A DNA stretch of 64,000 nucleotides from Halosimplex litoreum (GCF_016065055.1 NZ_CP065856.1:2541836-2605835), one strand, 5' to 3'; counted from the stretch's first letter, positions 1-9,664 are shown. The notes: generated by a model not told the origin, from the sequence alone. Numbers and translations are program-made.

Positions 1-2
1 AC

Positions 3-3000
3 GTGACCGGCGAGGGCAACGTCGCAGGTGCGACGACGGTTCGGCAGGGCGACCAGGGGCAGTTCGACACGCCACAGGTCGCGAACATCACCGCGACGCC
101 GGTCGTCAGCATCCAGTCCCAGCGTGACTTCGAGCGGGCGAACATCACGTTCACCTACGAAGAATCGGATCTCCCGCGACACAACGAATCGCGACTCGGC
201 GTCTTCCGCTGGAACGACACCGTCCAGGGGTTCGTACCCGTCAACTCGACGGTCGACACGAGTGCGAACACCGTCTCGGCGGAGACGAGCCACTTCTCGC
301 AGTACGCCGTCCTCGACGTCGAGCGATGGAAGGACGGGTTCACGACGGTTCCGCAGCCGAACCGTCGTAGCGGGGATGGTGAGGACACGAACGCGAGCGA
401 GACCGACCCGCTCGATGCCGCGTTCGTGCTGGACTCCTCCGGGTCGATGGAGGGCACCGACCCACAGGACCTGCGGGCGACGGCAGCCAAGCGGTTCGTC
501 GGCGCGCTCCTCGAAGGTGACCGGGCGGCCGTCGTCGACTTCGATTCCGACGGTCGGCTGACGGAACCGCTGACGACCGACCGCGCGGCGGTCAACGAGA
601 GTATCGACCGGCTCGACCAGTACGGTGGTACGAACCTGACCGACGGGCTCGACACTGCACTCGCGGAGTTCGCCGCCAACAGCAGCGCCGACCGGCAGAA
701 AGTCACCATTCTGCTAACCGACGGTCAAGGCCCGGGCAACGCCGACAAGATCCGAGCACTCTCCCGGGAGATGGCCGAGCGGAACATCACTCTCTACACG
801 GTCGGGTTCAGCAACGCGAACGCGGAGCTGTTGAGCGAGATCGCGAACACGACCGGTGGGACCTCCTACTTCGCGGAGAATGCCAGCCAGTTACCGCGGG
901 TGTTCTCGCGAGTCGCGACCAACACCACCGGCGGCACGGACTCCGACGGCGACGGACTGACCGACGCGACCGAACGCTCCGGGTTCACTGACGAGACGCT
1001 CCCGGTGTCGGTCGTGCCGTTCTCGACGGACCCCAACGACGCCCAGACCGACGCTGACGGGCTCTCAGACGGCGCGGAGGTCGGCTCGATCGTCCAGCGC
1101 TCGGTCGCGTTCACGATCGTCACCGACGGCGAACCGTTCTCCCAGCGCCTCTCGGGCGGCAACTGGCAGATCCACAGCAACCCGACGAAAGTCGACACCG
1201 ACGGTGACGGGCTGACCGACGACACGGAGACAGACGGCTGGACCGTCCCGACGATCAACCGCAGCGGGCAGGCCTACCGCTACGCGACCCACGAGGCCAA
1301 CGGGTCGGTCCACGTCGACTCGAACCCACGCAAGAAAGACTCCGACGGCGACGTGATCACCGACAGTGCCGAAAAGTTCCGCGCCCACACTGACCCCAGT
1401 GGTGACGTGCGATACGGTATCGCGGGGACGCTGGCCACCCGCGCCGTCAAACTGGACGACACACGAGACTCCGACCAGGACGGCTTCCCCGACCGCCAGG
1501 AGTTCCAGGGCATCCCCACACAGGTCGACGGGTCGTTCGTCCAGTTCGAGACCGACCCGCTGAATCCCGACACCGACGGCGACGAGTTACACGACTCCGA
1601 GGAGTTCGAGTCGCTGACGACGGTCGACCGCGATATCGGTGTCACGAGCGTCCAGCGCGATATATTTCCGCTGGTCAGCGACCCGACCGAGACGGATTCC
1701 GACGGCGATCAGCTCTCTGACCTCGCTGAGCGAAGATTCGGAACGACGCCGCTAGCTGCCAATCCCGACGGCGACCAGTTCACCGACTTCGCCGACCCGC
1801 AACCGTACACCGAGAACCTCCCGCCGGAGATTACCATCTCGACCGATAACAAGTGGATCGGTAACGAGATCGAGGTCTCCGCCACCGACAACAACGCGCT
1901 CGAACGCATCAACGCGACGTACGTCGGTGAAAACAACTTCGGCGAGACGCGAACGGACACGTATCTGGAGACGGGTATCGAGGGGCAGTCGGCGACGATA
2001 ACGCCCGCAGCGCCCTCGAGCGCCAAACGATTGATCGTCACCGCTGTCGACGACAACGGGAACGCGTACTCGTATACGGCGGAGATTCAGAACGACGGGT
2101 CCGGCGTCTCGATCGTCAGTGCGAACGTACTCGTTGCGGGACTGCCTGGTCAAGTGGCGCGGAAAGGGACACAGCAAACGCTCCGGACCCCGACTCCGGC
2201 CGGAAAAGCGGTTGTCGGAGGGCTGACGATCGGGGCGGTTGCCGGGTCGACCGGGTATTTAATTCTCGACCACAAGTTCACGACCGATATCGAGACAGGT
2301 ACGTATCCCGCGCCGCTGTACAGCGGCGAGCCGGCCGTCTCCTATCCGGAGGCTGGCGTCGAAATCCCGCCAGGCCACGTGGAACGCGCAGGGGGCTTCG
2401 TTCGCGGCTACGGCTGGGCGTACATCCAGGCCGCGACCGAGCTCACCAAAGAAGAGATCGGAACGGTACTCGCCGCCGAAGAGACGCGAGAAGTCACCAT
2501 ATCACGAACCGAGAGAGTCGAGCGGAAAGCGTTAATCGCACTTATCGGTGGGAGCGGAGGCCCACAGAAAGTTGCCATTGTAGTCACTGTCGCTGGTGCG
2601 ATATCGAGAGTCGTTACCCAGCAAATTGACAGCGCCGTCGACGATCAACAAGCTTTGGATAACGCCGAAGAGTTCGTCGACAAAAACGGGGAGAGTTCAC
2701 TCGATTGCACAGACGGTTTGGATGGTTCAGTATCGAGCGATGATCTGTCGGAACTGAGCCAGGAGGAATGCCAGACGCTCCAGCAACTGGATATCACTGA
2801 TGAACAGCGAGCCGGGCTAGTGTCCGCCTACGTGTCTCTGAGTGACGCCAGTCAGGCCCGGCTGGTGGAACTGGTCGAGCGCTCAAAGCAAGGCCAAGTA
2901 GAGTTCCTCGCAGAAGCCGACAGTGAGACCATTTCGGCCCTCGTCACCGGTCACAATCCGGAAGATAGCTACCAGCAGGCGATACTCCGCGTTGCCAGCG

Positions 3001-3896
3001 ACGATGTCGATCCTTCTGATGAACAGGTCGAACGCGTCGTTCAGGAGATCGGCTCTCAGAATGGAATCGCGAGAATCAATGCACAACAGTTAGTCGTCAA
3101 CGCCGGCGATCCGGGGATAAAACTCGTCGATGCCTTCTCCGGGTCAGAGCCAGATACGCTCGAATCGTTCCTCACAGCCGACCTCAACGATGCGGATATG
3201 AGAACGTGGCGTAGCGTTCTCGCAGAGCGTGCAGCCGACTCGAGTTCTGCAATCGAATATCAGGACGTTGGGGAGTATGCCCGAAACGTGCGGGAGATTC
3301 AGAGTCTCGTGGAAGCAGATGGAACAGAGATCACGGACCCGAATCGGGTAGTCCAAGAGACGATATACAATAGTGAAGACGACGGCCAGATACTAGGACA
3401 GATGCTAGAGGCTAGGCGGACGGCCCACTATGCAAATAGCTATGATAGAGTTATTGTCGATCCAGAAACCTCTGGAGATGGAGAACCTGACCTTCAGGTC
3501 GACCGTGACAGTGGACCAGATAAATATATAGAAATAAAAATGGTAGAAGGAGATCTCGATCGGGGACTGAAACTTAAGGACAAAATTATCGAGGCAGACG
3601 GCTCGTTCAATGGAATTTCAGATGGACAAAATATAGTTGTTGAAATAACTGCTCAGGGAGAAATAACCGACGATTTCAACTCGAACACTCCAGAAACGGA
3701 ATCTCCTATAGAATCGTTCAAAGGAATTATTGAAGCTAAGCGTCAGGGAGCAGATATTGAGAATGTACCGAAAGACATTGATGGACTAGAGAATCCAGAG
3801 ATGAGAGTGAGGGTTATAGATCAAGACGGAAACGTCGTTGATGGTGGTGAGTTTGTTGTCAGTAGCATATATAAGGAGCTTAACAATGGGAACTAA
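3..3896 (+). CDS. Large vWA/calcium-repeat surface protein with C-terminal nuclease-like toxin tip (5' end outside window)
   Basis: The frame is open from the first bases, so the true start lies upstream; 1297 codons are visible. Order seen: a beta-rich segment, a von Willebrand A domain (about 138-310) with MIDAS motif DSSGS at 144-148, many thrombospondin type-3-like calcium repeats (DSDGDGLTD and variants, about 312-605), hydrophobic stretches near 736-754 and 857-872, a helical stalk to about 1110, then a tip. The tip has D1163 and E1177-x-K1179, the spacing of PD-(D/E)XK nucleases. Base composition becomes AT-rich from about position 3400, where the tip begins. The next gene overlaps the end by 11 bases. 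Long repeat-bearing stalk, swapped composition at the tip and a tightly coupled small gene are hallmarks of polymorphic toxins. Nuclease activity and surface location are inferred. Confidence 0.75.
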   Translation: MTGEGNVAGATTVRQGDQGQFDTPQVANITATPVVSIQSQRDFERANITFTYEESDLPRHNESRLGVFRWNDTVQGFVPVNSTVDTSANTVSAETSHFSQYAVLDVERWKDGFTTVPQPNRRSGDGEDTNASETDPLDAAFVLDSSGSMEGTDPQDLRATAAKRFVGALLEGDRAAVVDFDSDGRLTEPLTTDRAAVNESIDRLDQYGGTNLTDGLDTALAEFAANSSADRQKVTILLTDGQGPGNADKIRALSREMAERNITLYTVGFSNANAELLSEIANTTGGTSYFAENASQLPRVFSRVATNTTGGTDSDGDGLTDATERSGFTDETLPVSVVPFSTDPNDAQTDADGLSDGAEVGSIVQRSVAFTIVTDGEPFSQRLSGGNWQIHSNPTKVDTDGDGLTDDTETDGWTVPTINRSGQAYRYATHEANGSVHVDSNPRKKDSDGDVITDSAEKFRAHTDPSGDVRYGIAGTLATRAVKLDDTRDSDQDGFPDRQEFQGIPTQVDGSFVQFETDPLNPDTDGDELHDSEEFESLTTVDRDIGVTSVQRDIFPLVSDPTETDSDGDQLSDLAERRFGTTPLAANPDGDQFTDFADPQPYTENLPPEITISTDNKWIGNEIEVSATDNNALERINATYVGENNFGETRTDTYLETGIEGQSATITPAAPSSAKRLIVTAVDDNGNAYSYTAEIQNDGSGVSIVSANVLVAGLPGQVARKGTQQTLRTPTPAGKAVVGGLTIGAVAGSTGYLILDHKFTTDIETGTYPAPLYSGEPAVSYPEAGVEIPPGHVERAGGFVRGYGWAYIQAATELTKEEIGTVLAAEETREVTISRTERVERKALIALIGGSGGPQKVAIVVTVAGAISRVVTQQIDSAVDDQQALDNAEEFVDKNGESSLDCTDGLDGSVSSDDLSELSQEECQTLQQLDITDEQRAGLVSAYVSLSDASQARLVELVERSKQGQVEFLAEADSETISALVTGHNPEDSYQQAILRVASDDVDPSDEQVERVVQEIGSQNGIARINAQQLVVNAGDPGIKLVDAFSGSEPDTLESFLTADLNDADMRTWRSVLAERAADSSSAIEYQDVGEYARNVREIQSLVEADGTEITDPNRVVQETIYNSEDDGQILGQMLEARRTAHYANSYDRVIVDPETSGDGEPDLQVDRDSGPDKYIEIKMVEGDLDRGLKLKDKIIEADGSFNGISDGQNIVVEITAQGEITDDFNSNTPETESPIESFKGIIEAKRQGADIENVPKDIDGLENPEMRVRVIDQDGNVVDGGEFVVSSIYKELNNGN

Positions 3897-4854
3897 AGAC
3901 TACGACTATATCGAGTACGACGAGCGTCTCTTCCGGCAGCGATTCATGATGCCGATAGATGAAATGGGGGCTACAGAGCGACTCGAATCAATGCTCGATA
4001 CGATCTCAGATGTTTTCACTACGTTCAAACACGTCGTTCGTCCCACCGAGGTCACGGTTCAGGTAACCGGTCGAGACGACTCTGCGGTTCACGAGCGAAC
4101 ACTTACAGACACTGAACGGGTTTCGTTCCGGTCAGTCTCGAATGCAATCAATGAGATGGCCGAGCAGGTTGAATCACCGTTGCCTGGTATCGAAATATCG
4201 TCCGGGATCCGTACCGCGCTTTCGGACGGAATCCATCACCTCGGCGGAAACAAACCATTGTCGAGGGTAGAAAGGTCAGCGACAGATTCGAGCGATGTGT
4301 CCTCCCCGCTTCAGATCACTACGGGATACAGGGATTATACGATGCCATGCCTTACAGAGTCCGTTACGCTAGTGGGCCACTCGGACCATTGGTTAGACGG
4401 CGACGAAGACCGATTTTATCTCCCTGAGGCGACACCGCTAGCGAAACTTGACCAGTCACGGCTAGCCGCTGCTCTCTCAACACTGTATGACACTCTCAAC
4501 CCGGTCGAGATTGCTTTCGATGTCTTCGAGAATACGGAGGGATGGCATACGCCTTCTCAAACCGTCCCTGCTTACGAGTCGCTGCTGATTCGCCACGCAA
4601 TCGAGTGGGTTTTGGAGAATTTCGAACAGCGACGGCTTGACGAGAATACGGTGGAACTCGAATTCACCGGTGGAAAAATTCATCCACTGATATATTCGCC
4701 TGATAAAAAGGTCGAGACGTTCCTCCGAAAGGCGTTCCCCCAAGACCGCTATAGTGAAGGCGCGACCGCAACTGTCCACTACCCTGCCGACGAAGCAATC
4801 TTTGTAAAGGATGAGGAGGGAAAGTGGGATATCAGAAGCCAGTCTGACCTGTAG
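3886..4854 (+). CDS. Candidate immunity protein for the first toxin tip
   Basis: No family is recognised. The ATG at 3886 was chosen over an in-frame ATG at 3838 because an AAGGAG-like ribosome site lies about 8 bases before it and the upstream version would overlap the toxin by 59 bases. The 322-residue acidic protein shows no signal peptide or membrane segment, so it should be cytosolic. Its start overlaps the toxin gene stop by 11 bases, which suggests coupled translation. Immunity function is inferred only from position. It could also be a cassette-borne protein of unrelated function. Confidence 0.7.
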   Translation: MGTKDYDYIEYDERLFRQRFMMPIDEMGATERLESMLDTISDVFTTFKHVVRPTEVTVQVTGRDDSAVHERTLTDTERVSFRSVSNAINEMAEQVESPLPGIEISSGIRTALSDGIHHLGGNKPLSRVERSATDSSDVSSPLQITTGYRDYTMPCLTESVTLVGHSDHWLDGDEDRFYLPEATPLAKLDQSRLAAALSTLYDTLNPVEIAFDVFENTEGWHTPSQTVPAYESLLIRHAIEWVLENFEQRRLDENTVELEFTGGKIHPLIYSPDKKVETFLRKAFPQDRYSEGATATVHYPADEAIFVKDEEGKWDIRSQSDL

Positions 4855-5214
4855 AAATCAAGGAGATTGATTTCTGATGCCGGGAGCAGAGAAGACAAGG
4901 TAGCGGTGATTCGGGATGCGCTTAATCCTGACTCAGTCGGACAGAATAGTTCGAAGACAGAGCTAGACATATTAAAACAAGGTGATGAATATGTCGAAGC
5001 GAAGTCAGGGGGTGTCGAGTATGATGATATAATTGACAAAATCATACGATATAAAGCACATCAACTGGATGGTGATCTGGATTCGAGTGATACTATGATC
5101 GTGGTCGCCAAAGACCGCCAGGAGTTCATTGACGGTAACACCGGTGGCCCTAACAAGGTCGCTCAGTTAATTAATAATACCCGCGGCGTAGACTGGGATA
5201 TACTGGAGTGGTGA
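4855..5214 (+). pseudogene. Orphan toxin tip, PD-(D/E)XK-like, lacking start codon and stalk
   Basis: The frame opens directly after the stop of the preceding gene and has no ATG or GTG near its beginning; the earliest possible start is TTG at 4867. The product (about 115 residues from there) contains ELDIL, then YVEAKSGG and a helical stretch IIDKIIRYK, reproducing the D...E-x-K and following helix of the first tip without being closely similar overall. This is the layout of an orphan CdiA-CT-like module: a tip with no delivery region, kept next to its own immunity gene. Expression from the TTG is possible but not supported by a ribosome site in the right place. Nuclease fold assignment is by motif only. 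Confidence 0.6.
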
Positions 5215-5218
5215 AAGA

Positions 5219-5896
5219 ATGACAAACTACGTCCATGTCGAATTTGTCTATCCCAGCGGGGAACCTGAAGAGACTTTAGACGATCTTGAAGAAACGTTGG
5301 GCGGATCGGATAGCATTGAGTCAAGCCGGATTATGATTGAGCCAAGTAGTTTCGGGAATGTTAGAATAGGTACATACGACGGGATTACAGATCACTGGCC
5401 TCTTGAAGAGACTGAATTTTTCTACGAATCGTCTCATCATAGTCTTAATCTGGCAGATTCACCGACGGTTCAATTCTCCGTTAGTGATGTCCAGTATCTG
5501 AAAGGCGGTGCCGAACATCCTCTTGACGTTGGGCCTGATGAGCCTCTCCGGGAGCTGCTCGATATCCTCACATTCTGCTACAGGGCTACCGAGAACCGTC
5601 CTATAGCCGCGTATAGCACTACGCCCGATACACCACTCGATCTACTGAAGCCGCCGATCACTGCTGAATCTGTTGCCAACGGCCAGCTTACGTATCTTCC
5701 GTGGCTGACCATCTTCCCGCCGAGGATGGTCGAGAGCTACGGCAAAGAAACGATTCTATCGGCCCTTGCCTGGCATGTCGAAACGTTAGACGACGGCTCG
5801 ATTCTGGTAGTCTGTCACAACGACATGGAGTGGGAGACGGACTGCCGAGACGTTGCCGAGCACATCGGATTGCCAGCCTACGAAGAGATTGGTTGA
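5219..5896 (+). CDS. Candidate immunity protein for the second (orphan) tip
   Basis: The ATG lies 5 bases after the stop of the orphan tip. The 225-residue protein has no recognised family. It has no signal peptide, an acidic N-terminal half, and a tryptophan/cysteine-containing C-terminal half (CHNDMEWETDC). Composition is less GC-rich than the flanking metabolic genes. Immunity role rests on its position immediately after an orphan nuclease-like tip. I see no promoter of its own, so it may depend on readthrough from upstream. Confidence 0.65.
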   Translation: MTNYVHVEFVYPSGEPEETLDDLEETLGGSDSIESSRIMIEPSSFGNVRIGTYDGITDHWPLEETEFFYESSHHSLNLADSPTVQFSVSDVQYLKGGAEHPLDVGPDEPLRELLDILTFCYRATENRPIAAYSTTPDTPLDLLKPPITAESVANGQLTYLPWLTIFPPRMVESYGKETILSALAWHVETLDDGSILVVCHNDMEWETDCRDVAEHIGLPAYEEIG

Positions 5897-5955
5897 ATCG
5901 ACGGGAAACCAGCGGTCGTTTCTCTCCTGTGCCTCATTTATTCTTGCTTGGTTAA

Positions 5956-7280
5956 CCTCCCGTACTCGCGTACGGCGAATCGAACGGCATCGAGACCGGC
6001 CGCGGGTGGGAGTTCATCGACGCGACCGACGACGATGTCACGCTGGAGAACATCGGTCGGGCGCTCGAACCGGACAACGCCATCGGCGTCACCCTGCCCG
6101 AATCGGACGACTCGGGAGTGAAGCCGAACGTCGGCGTCGGCATCACCGGCCCGATCGACGACCCCGAGCTCGTGTTCGTCGTCATCGTCGGCGATACCAT
6201 CCTGCGAGCGACCGCGCAGGATCTGGAGGGCATCGACAGTCGGGACGAACTCGACGCCGCGCGGGAGTTCCTCCACGACGACGCCTCGGAGACGACCAAG
6301 CGGGTGATGACCGACGGCGGCCTCGAAGACGAGGCGCATCCGGGTGCGCTGGTCGAAGCGCTCGACGACCCCGACGTGAGCGAGGAAGATGTCGACAACG
6401 CCGTCGGGACTATCGAGTCGCTCAATCAGGAGGAGATGGCGTGGGGTGTCGTCGAGGAATCGCCCGCGCTGACCGTCGAGTTCTTCGCCGAAATGGAGAG
6501 CAACAACGTAGCGGCACTTCTGGGGCAGGCGCAGTCGGCACAGCAAGTCGCTGACTTCCTCGAGGCTACCGACGGAGACGCAGCAGAACTGGTACAGCAG
6601 ATTGATGACCGGGGACTGTACAGCGTTCTCCTCGAACTCGAGAGCGAGAACCAGCGCGGAGTCGCAACCATCGCAATTCACGGCAAGATCGACGGTCGCT
6701 CACAGTATATTGACAAAGTAGACGCCGATCCTCTCATAGAACTCGCTCAGAATTACGAATCTGGGGAGTACGACTCCCAAGATGTTCCAGGCACGAGTGA
6801 ATTTCTCGACCTCGTTGTCATCGCTGAAAGTCCTGTAGGGGATGGGAGACCAGTCTTCATGGATGCTGATGACATTACTCACGCCATAGACAGACATGTG
6901 AACGGCGAGAGCATGAAGAACAAAGCAAATACTACATTTTTCCCCGTTGGAGGGAAGATTAGCGCAACTGGAGTCCCAGAAGCTCAACTACCAGATAGAA
7001 TGCCATCAGAGACAGGCAGTATTGACCGAACCCGGGTAAAAAGATCGCGTACGAAGCGATACGGAACGGGAAACAAGATACTATCGGTGACTCAGTCACG
7101 TACTCACTCGATCGATACGGAATCCAAGAAGTGGTAATTAATGTTGAGTTCCGTGGACACGGCCAGAGCATCTACCCGTCTCACGGAGATTCAGTCCGAC
7201 GGTGGAGTGAATGGGCAGGAGGAGAGTGGCAGAAATGGGATGGTAACAAGTGGGTCGTATGGAGTAGCTACTCACCATGA
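5956..7280 (+). pseudogene. Orphan stalk plus EndoU/BECR-like toxin tip, start-less and frameshifted
   Basis: The first frame is open from 5956 with no start codon and runs to a stop at 7135-7137. Its beginning (GRGWEFIDATDDDVTLENIG) aligns with the stalk of the large gene near 2400 (GYGWAYIQAATELTKEEIG), so this is a 5'-truncated copy of the toxin 3' half. Near its end HAIDRHVNG...TTFFP resembles the histidine motif of bacterial EndoU-like RNase tips. After an A5 run at about 7038-7042 the family-like sequence continues in another frame (KKIAYEAIRNG ... IYPSHGDSVRRW) to TGA at 7278-7280. That TGA overlaps the next ATG by four bases, as expected for an intact toxin-immunity pair. I infer one indel in the A run, or a programmed shift. 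Confidence 0.65.
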
Positions 7281-8038
7281 ACATTGACACAGTGGAAATA
7301 GAAGTCGCGATATCGGAATCAGAGGAATCTATTCGCGACAGCGATAGGATTCCAGTTACACTCGTAGAAAAGATCCCCGTAACGTATAACGGGAAAAGCG
7401 GCCAGATTACGGTATATTCCGATCAGGCTTGGGGGTTCCTACTAAGGCGACTGGAGGCTCTGTTCCCCATGGTAGCGGACTCTGTAGCTTATGTTGAGAG
7501 TGGATATCAGGCAAGTTACGAGGGAGAACACTCTGACCTGAATATCGGAAGAGAGTGGAACATCGTCTTTCTCCCGGTAGACGATGACACGTTCAAATAC
7601 GCAGTTGTCAAGCCTACCAGTGCTCCACCCAGTGTAACGGAGCCACATCCAGATCCCGAATCTATCTCCGTCGAGAGTAAACTACCAGTCGAGGGAATTC
7701 TGCTGAGCAAAGGAGAATATGCCACCGCCCTGTTCGAAGCTACAGAGGAATACATAAGGCTCGCCGAGATTGCAGATCCGTCCGGTAATAATGGACTAAG
7801 CACCGTGAATGAGAAACTGAGATTGTATTATACCGGTCTTGAAACTATCGTAGAACACTACGAAGATCACGGTACTCTAGAAAATTTCCGATTTAGTGCA
7901 GACAGTGGATTTATCAATACATTCTTATACGAAGATATCAAATCTGATGGGATATCCAGATACGCAATCAAGGAACGTATTATCGACAACGAGATCATGA
8001 ATCTCAGTCAAACTGAAAATGGTTCTCTCCCTGACTAA
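7277..8038 (+). CDS. Candidate immunity protein for the EndoU-like tip
   Basis: The 253-residue protein starts at an ATG overlapping the stop of the frameshift-corrected upstream tip (ATGA), a strong sign of translational coupling. No family is recognised. The N-terminal 130 residues look beta-rich and the remainder helical. There is no signal peptide or membrane segment. It is AT-richer than the metabolic genes in the window. Immunity is inferred from position and coupling. The coupling also argues that the frameshift upstream is recent or is bypassed. Confidence 0.7.
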   Translation: MNIDTVEIEVAISESEESIRDSDRIPVTLVEKIPVTYNGKSGQITVYSDQAWGFLLRRLEALFPMVADSVAYVESGYQASYEGEHSDLNIGREWNIVFLPVDDDTFKYAVVKPTSAPPSVTEPHPDPESISVESKLPVEGILLSKGEYATALFEATEEYIRLAEIADPSGNNGLSTVNEKLRLYYTGLETIVEHYEDHGTLENFRFSADSGFINTFLYEDIKSDGISRYAIKERIIDNEIMNLSQTENGSLPD

Positions 8039-8041
8039 TAC

Positions 8042-8404
8042 AAAACACTTCTCTCACACTCGTCGCGTCGGATCAGAGCAGAAGCTGCGCGCGTTCTCGC
8101 GAAACATCCCGACGAACGTGCTAAGAACGGGTTGCTTTGGACGCGCTGGACAGACAATCCTGATGTCGTCCCACATGCAATTCGCGCACTGGTCCAGATC
8201 GGTGGCGAGGATGTCCGCGAGGCACTGCTCGAACTCCCCGATTTCTCCGAGGAAGAATCGATTCGAAAAGCCGCGATTGAGGGGCTCGCCGAGTTCGACG
8301 ACGAGGAGGTTAGAACAACACTCCAAGCGATCGCCGACAATGAAGAGGAGTCGGAACCGATCCGTGAAGCGGCACGCGATGCGCTTGCAGCGGTAGACAA
8401 ATAG
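8042..8404 (+). pseudogene. HEAT-repeat protein fragment without start codon
   Basis: Starting in the same frame right after the TAA of the preceding gene, about 120 codons read as two to three HEAT-like repeats (PHAIRALVQIGGEDVREALL, then IRKAAIEGLAEFDDEEVRTTL, then IREAARDALAAV). No start codon with a ribosome site is present. The first ATG-like position within it is a TTG at 8132, inside a repeat. It therefore looks like the 3' remnant of a larger HEAT/PBS-lyase-type protein. Its place between an immunity gene and the next orphan tip suggests it belonged to a former cassette, perhaps as another immunity or accessory protein; this is inference. Confidence 0.55.
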
Positions 8405-9206
8405 ACGCAAGCGCCTGACGCGTCAGGGGAGAGGGTGGGAGCATCCCAGTGCGCTGGTCGAAGCGCTCGACGACCCCGACGTGAGCGAGGACGATGTCGA
8501 CGATGCCGTCGAGACCATCGAATCACTAGATGAGGAACAGGCAGCTTGGGATAGTGTCGAGGAGTCCCCCGGACCGACGGTTCAACTGCTTTCGGAATTG
8601 GGTAGAGCGGACGCGCAAAAATTCTTCGAGGACCGTGGTCTCTCAAAGGAAGAGCTGGCGGCCATCAGTCGTCAGTTCGATGCCGGTCGACTCAGTATCG
8701 AGAACATCGAGCGCCTGATCGAACTGCGGTCCGATGGGAAGCTCGCGCCCGACGAAGTCGTCCCGTTGACGGAGATGCTGGAATCGAAGCAAACTGATCC
8801 AGATATCGACGGCGATCTGACGGCGGAAGACCTACTGTCTATCGTACCGAAGGCAGATCTGACCGACACCCGTATGCTCGTTCTTGACGGAGCAGGGAAC
8901 GTTCGCTGGCTCGAATTCAACGAAGGCGAGCCTGTGGGATACGACAAGATTCTGTCTAAGCATAAAGAGGACTTCTATAAAGAGTACCCATCTGTGAATT
9001 CGCGACGGGAGATCAAACAATCCATCTACGACGCAATCAAGAAGTCTGAGACTAACTCAGTGATTATCAAACCGAATCCCGATGGAGGAAAGCGGTATTT
9101 CCTTGATGTTGAATCAAGTGATATCCCTCTTAGGGTTGCAGTTTCGGAAAATGGATTCATTTTATCGGCATTCCCTAGCAGTAACGACCAAGGGATGTTC
9201 GACTAA
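8397..9206 (+). pseudogene. Orphan stalk plus BECR (PBECR-like) RNase toxin tip, start-less
   Basis: The frame is open from 8397 but has no ATG; the homologous part begins at 8442 (HPSALVEALDDPDVSED), which matches the previous orphan copy at 6337 (HPGALVEALDDPDVSEE). After about 100 stalk residues the sequence changes to a tip with GYDKILSKHKEDF near its start and GFILSAFPSS near its end. A histidine motif followed by a C-terminal 'G-x-I-x-x-A-F/Y-P' strand is the pattern of the barnase-EndoU-colicin-RelE (BECR) nucleases. A GTG at 8481 could serve as start but lies within the conserved stalk. I treat it as a silent tip available for recombination, with its immunity gene 3 bases downstream. 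Confidence 0.65.
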
Positions 9207-9208
9207 CT

Positions 9209-9664
9209 ATGTCACTGAAAATCTCGATTGAAGAGATCATACCGGAAACGGTGTATCAAGAAACAGTATATGAGCAGGTTGTTATTGGTAAAACCATCGA
9301 TGGCACTAGATTTGGAATGTTTGACTATGATATGCATGTTCCACCAAATTCCATCGGTGAAACTTTGGAAATTTGCATCAATTTATTCATCCCCAGAGAG
9401 AGGGTAACTACAACTGACCGACAGGTGAAGGGTGTGCAACCAAATGAAAATAATCCTGATGGCTGGTCGGATCATGAATTTTATGGGGAATTGACGTCAT
9501 TGGAAGAAATTTCACAGAGTTCGTATGAATGTGAGATCGATGTGGGAGTTGGTACGGTAAGTATTAAATCATACAAAAACCTGAACCAACATCTGTCCGT
9601 GGGTGATTTCGTTGAATTAGAAGCAAGTAGAACCGATATTGCGGGCTTAGTAAGAGACAACTGA
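9209..9664 (+). CDS. Candidate immunity protein for the BECR-like tip
   Basis: A 151-residue protein whose ATG follows the tip stop by only two bases. It is AT-rich relative to the rest of the window and predicted mostly beta. There is no signal peptide, membrane segment or recognised family. Its last third (VGVGTVSIKSYKNLNQHLSV) could form a small beta-barrel. The role is inferred from the tip-then-small-gene order seen four times in this locus. Confidence 0.65.
   Translation: MSLKISIEEIIPETVYQETVYEQVVIGKTIDGTRFGMFDYDMHVPPNSIGETLEICINLFIPRERVTTTDRQVKGVQPNENNPDGWSDHEFYGELTSLEEISQSSYECEIDVGVGTVSIKSYKNLNQHLSVGDFVELEASRTDIAGLVRDN

Noticed and set aside
3..3896. Regularly spaced DNA repeats resembling a repeat array or CRISPR
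   Set aside because: They are in-frame calcium-binding protein repeats (DxDGDGL type), with no identical direct repeats or spacers.
5938..6681. Long minus-strand frame over the orphan tip at 5956-7280
   Set aside because: Its translation resembles no family and mirrors codon bias of the plus-strand frame, which shows clear homology to the toxin stalk.
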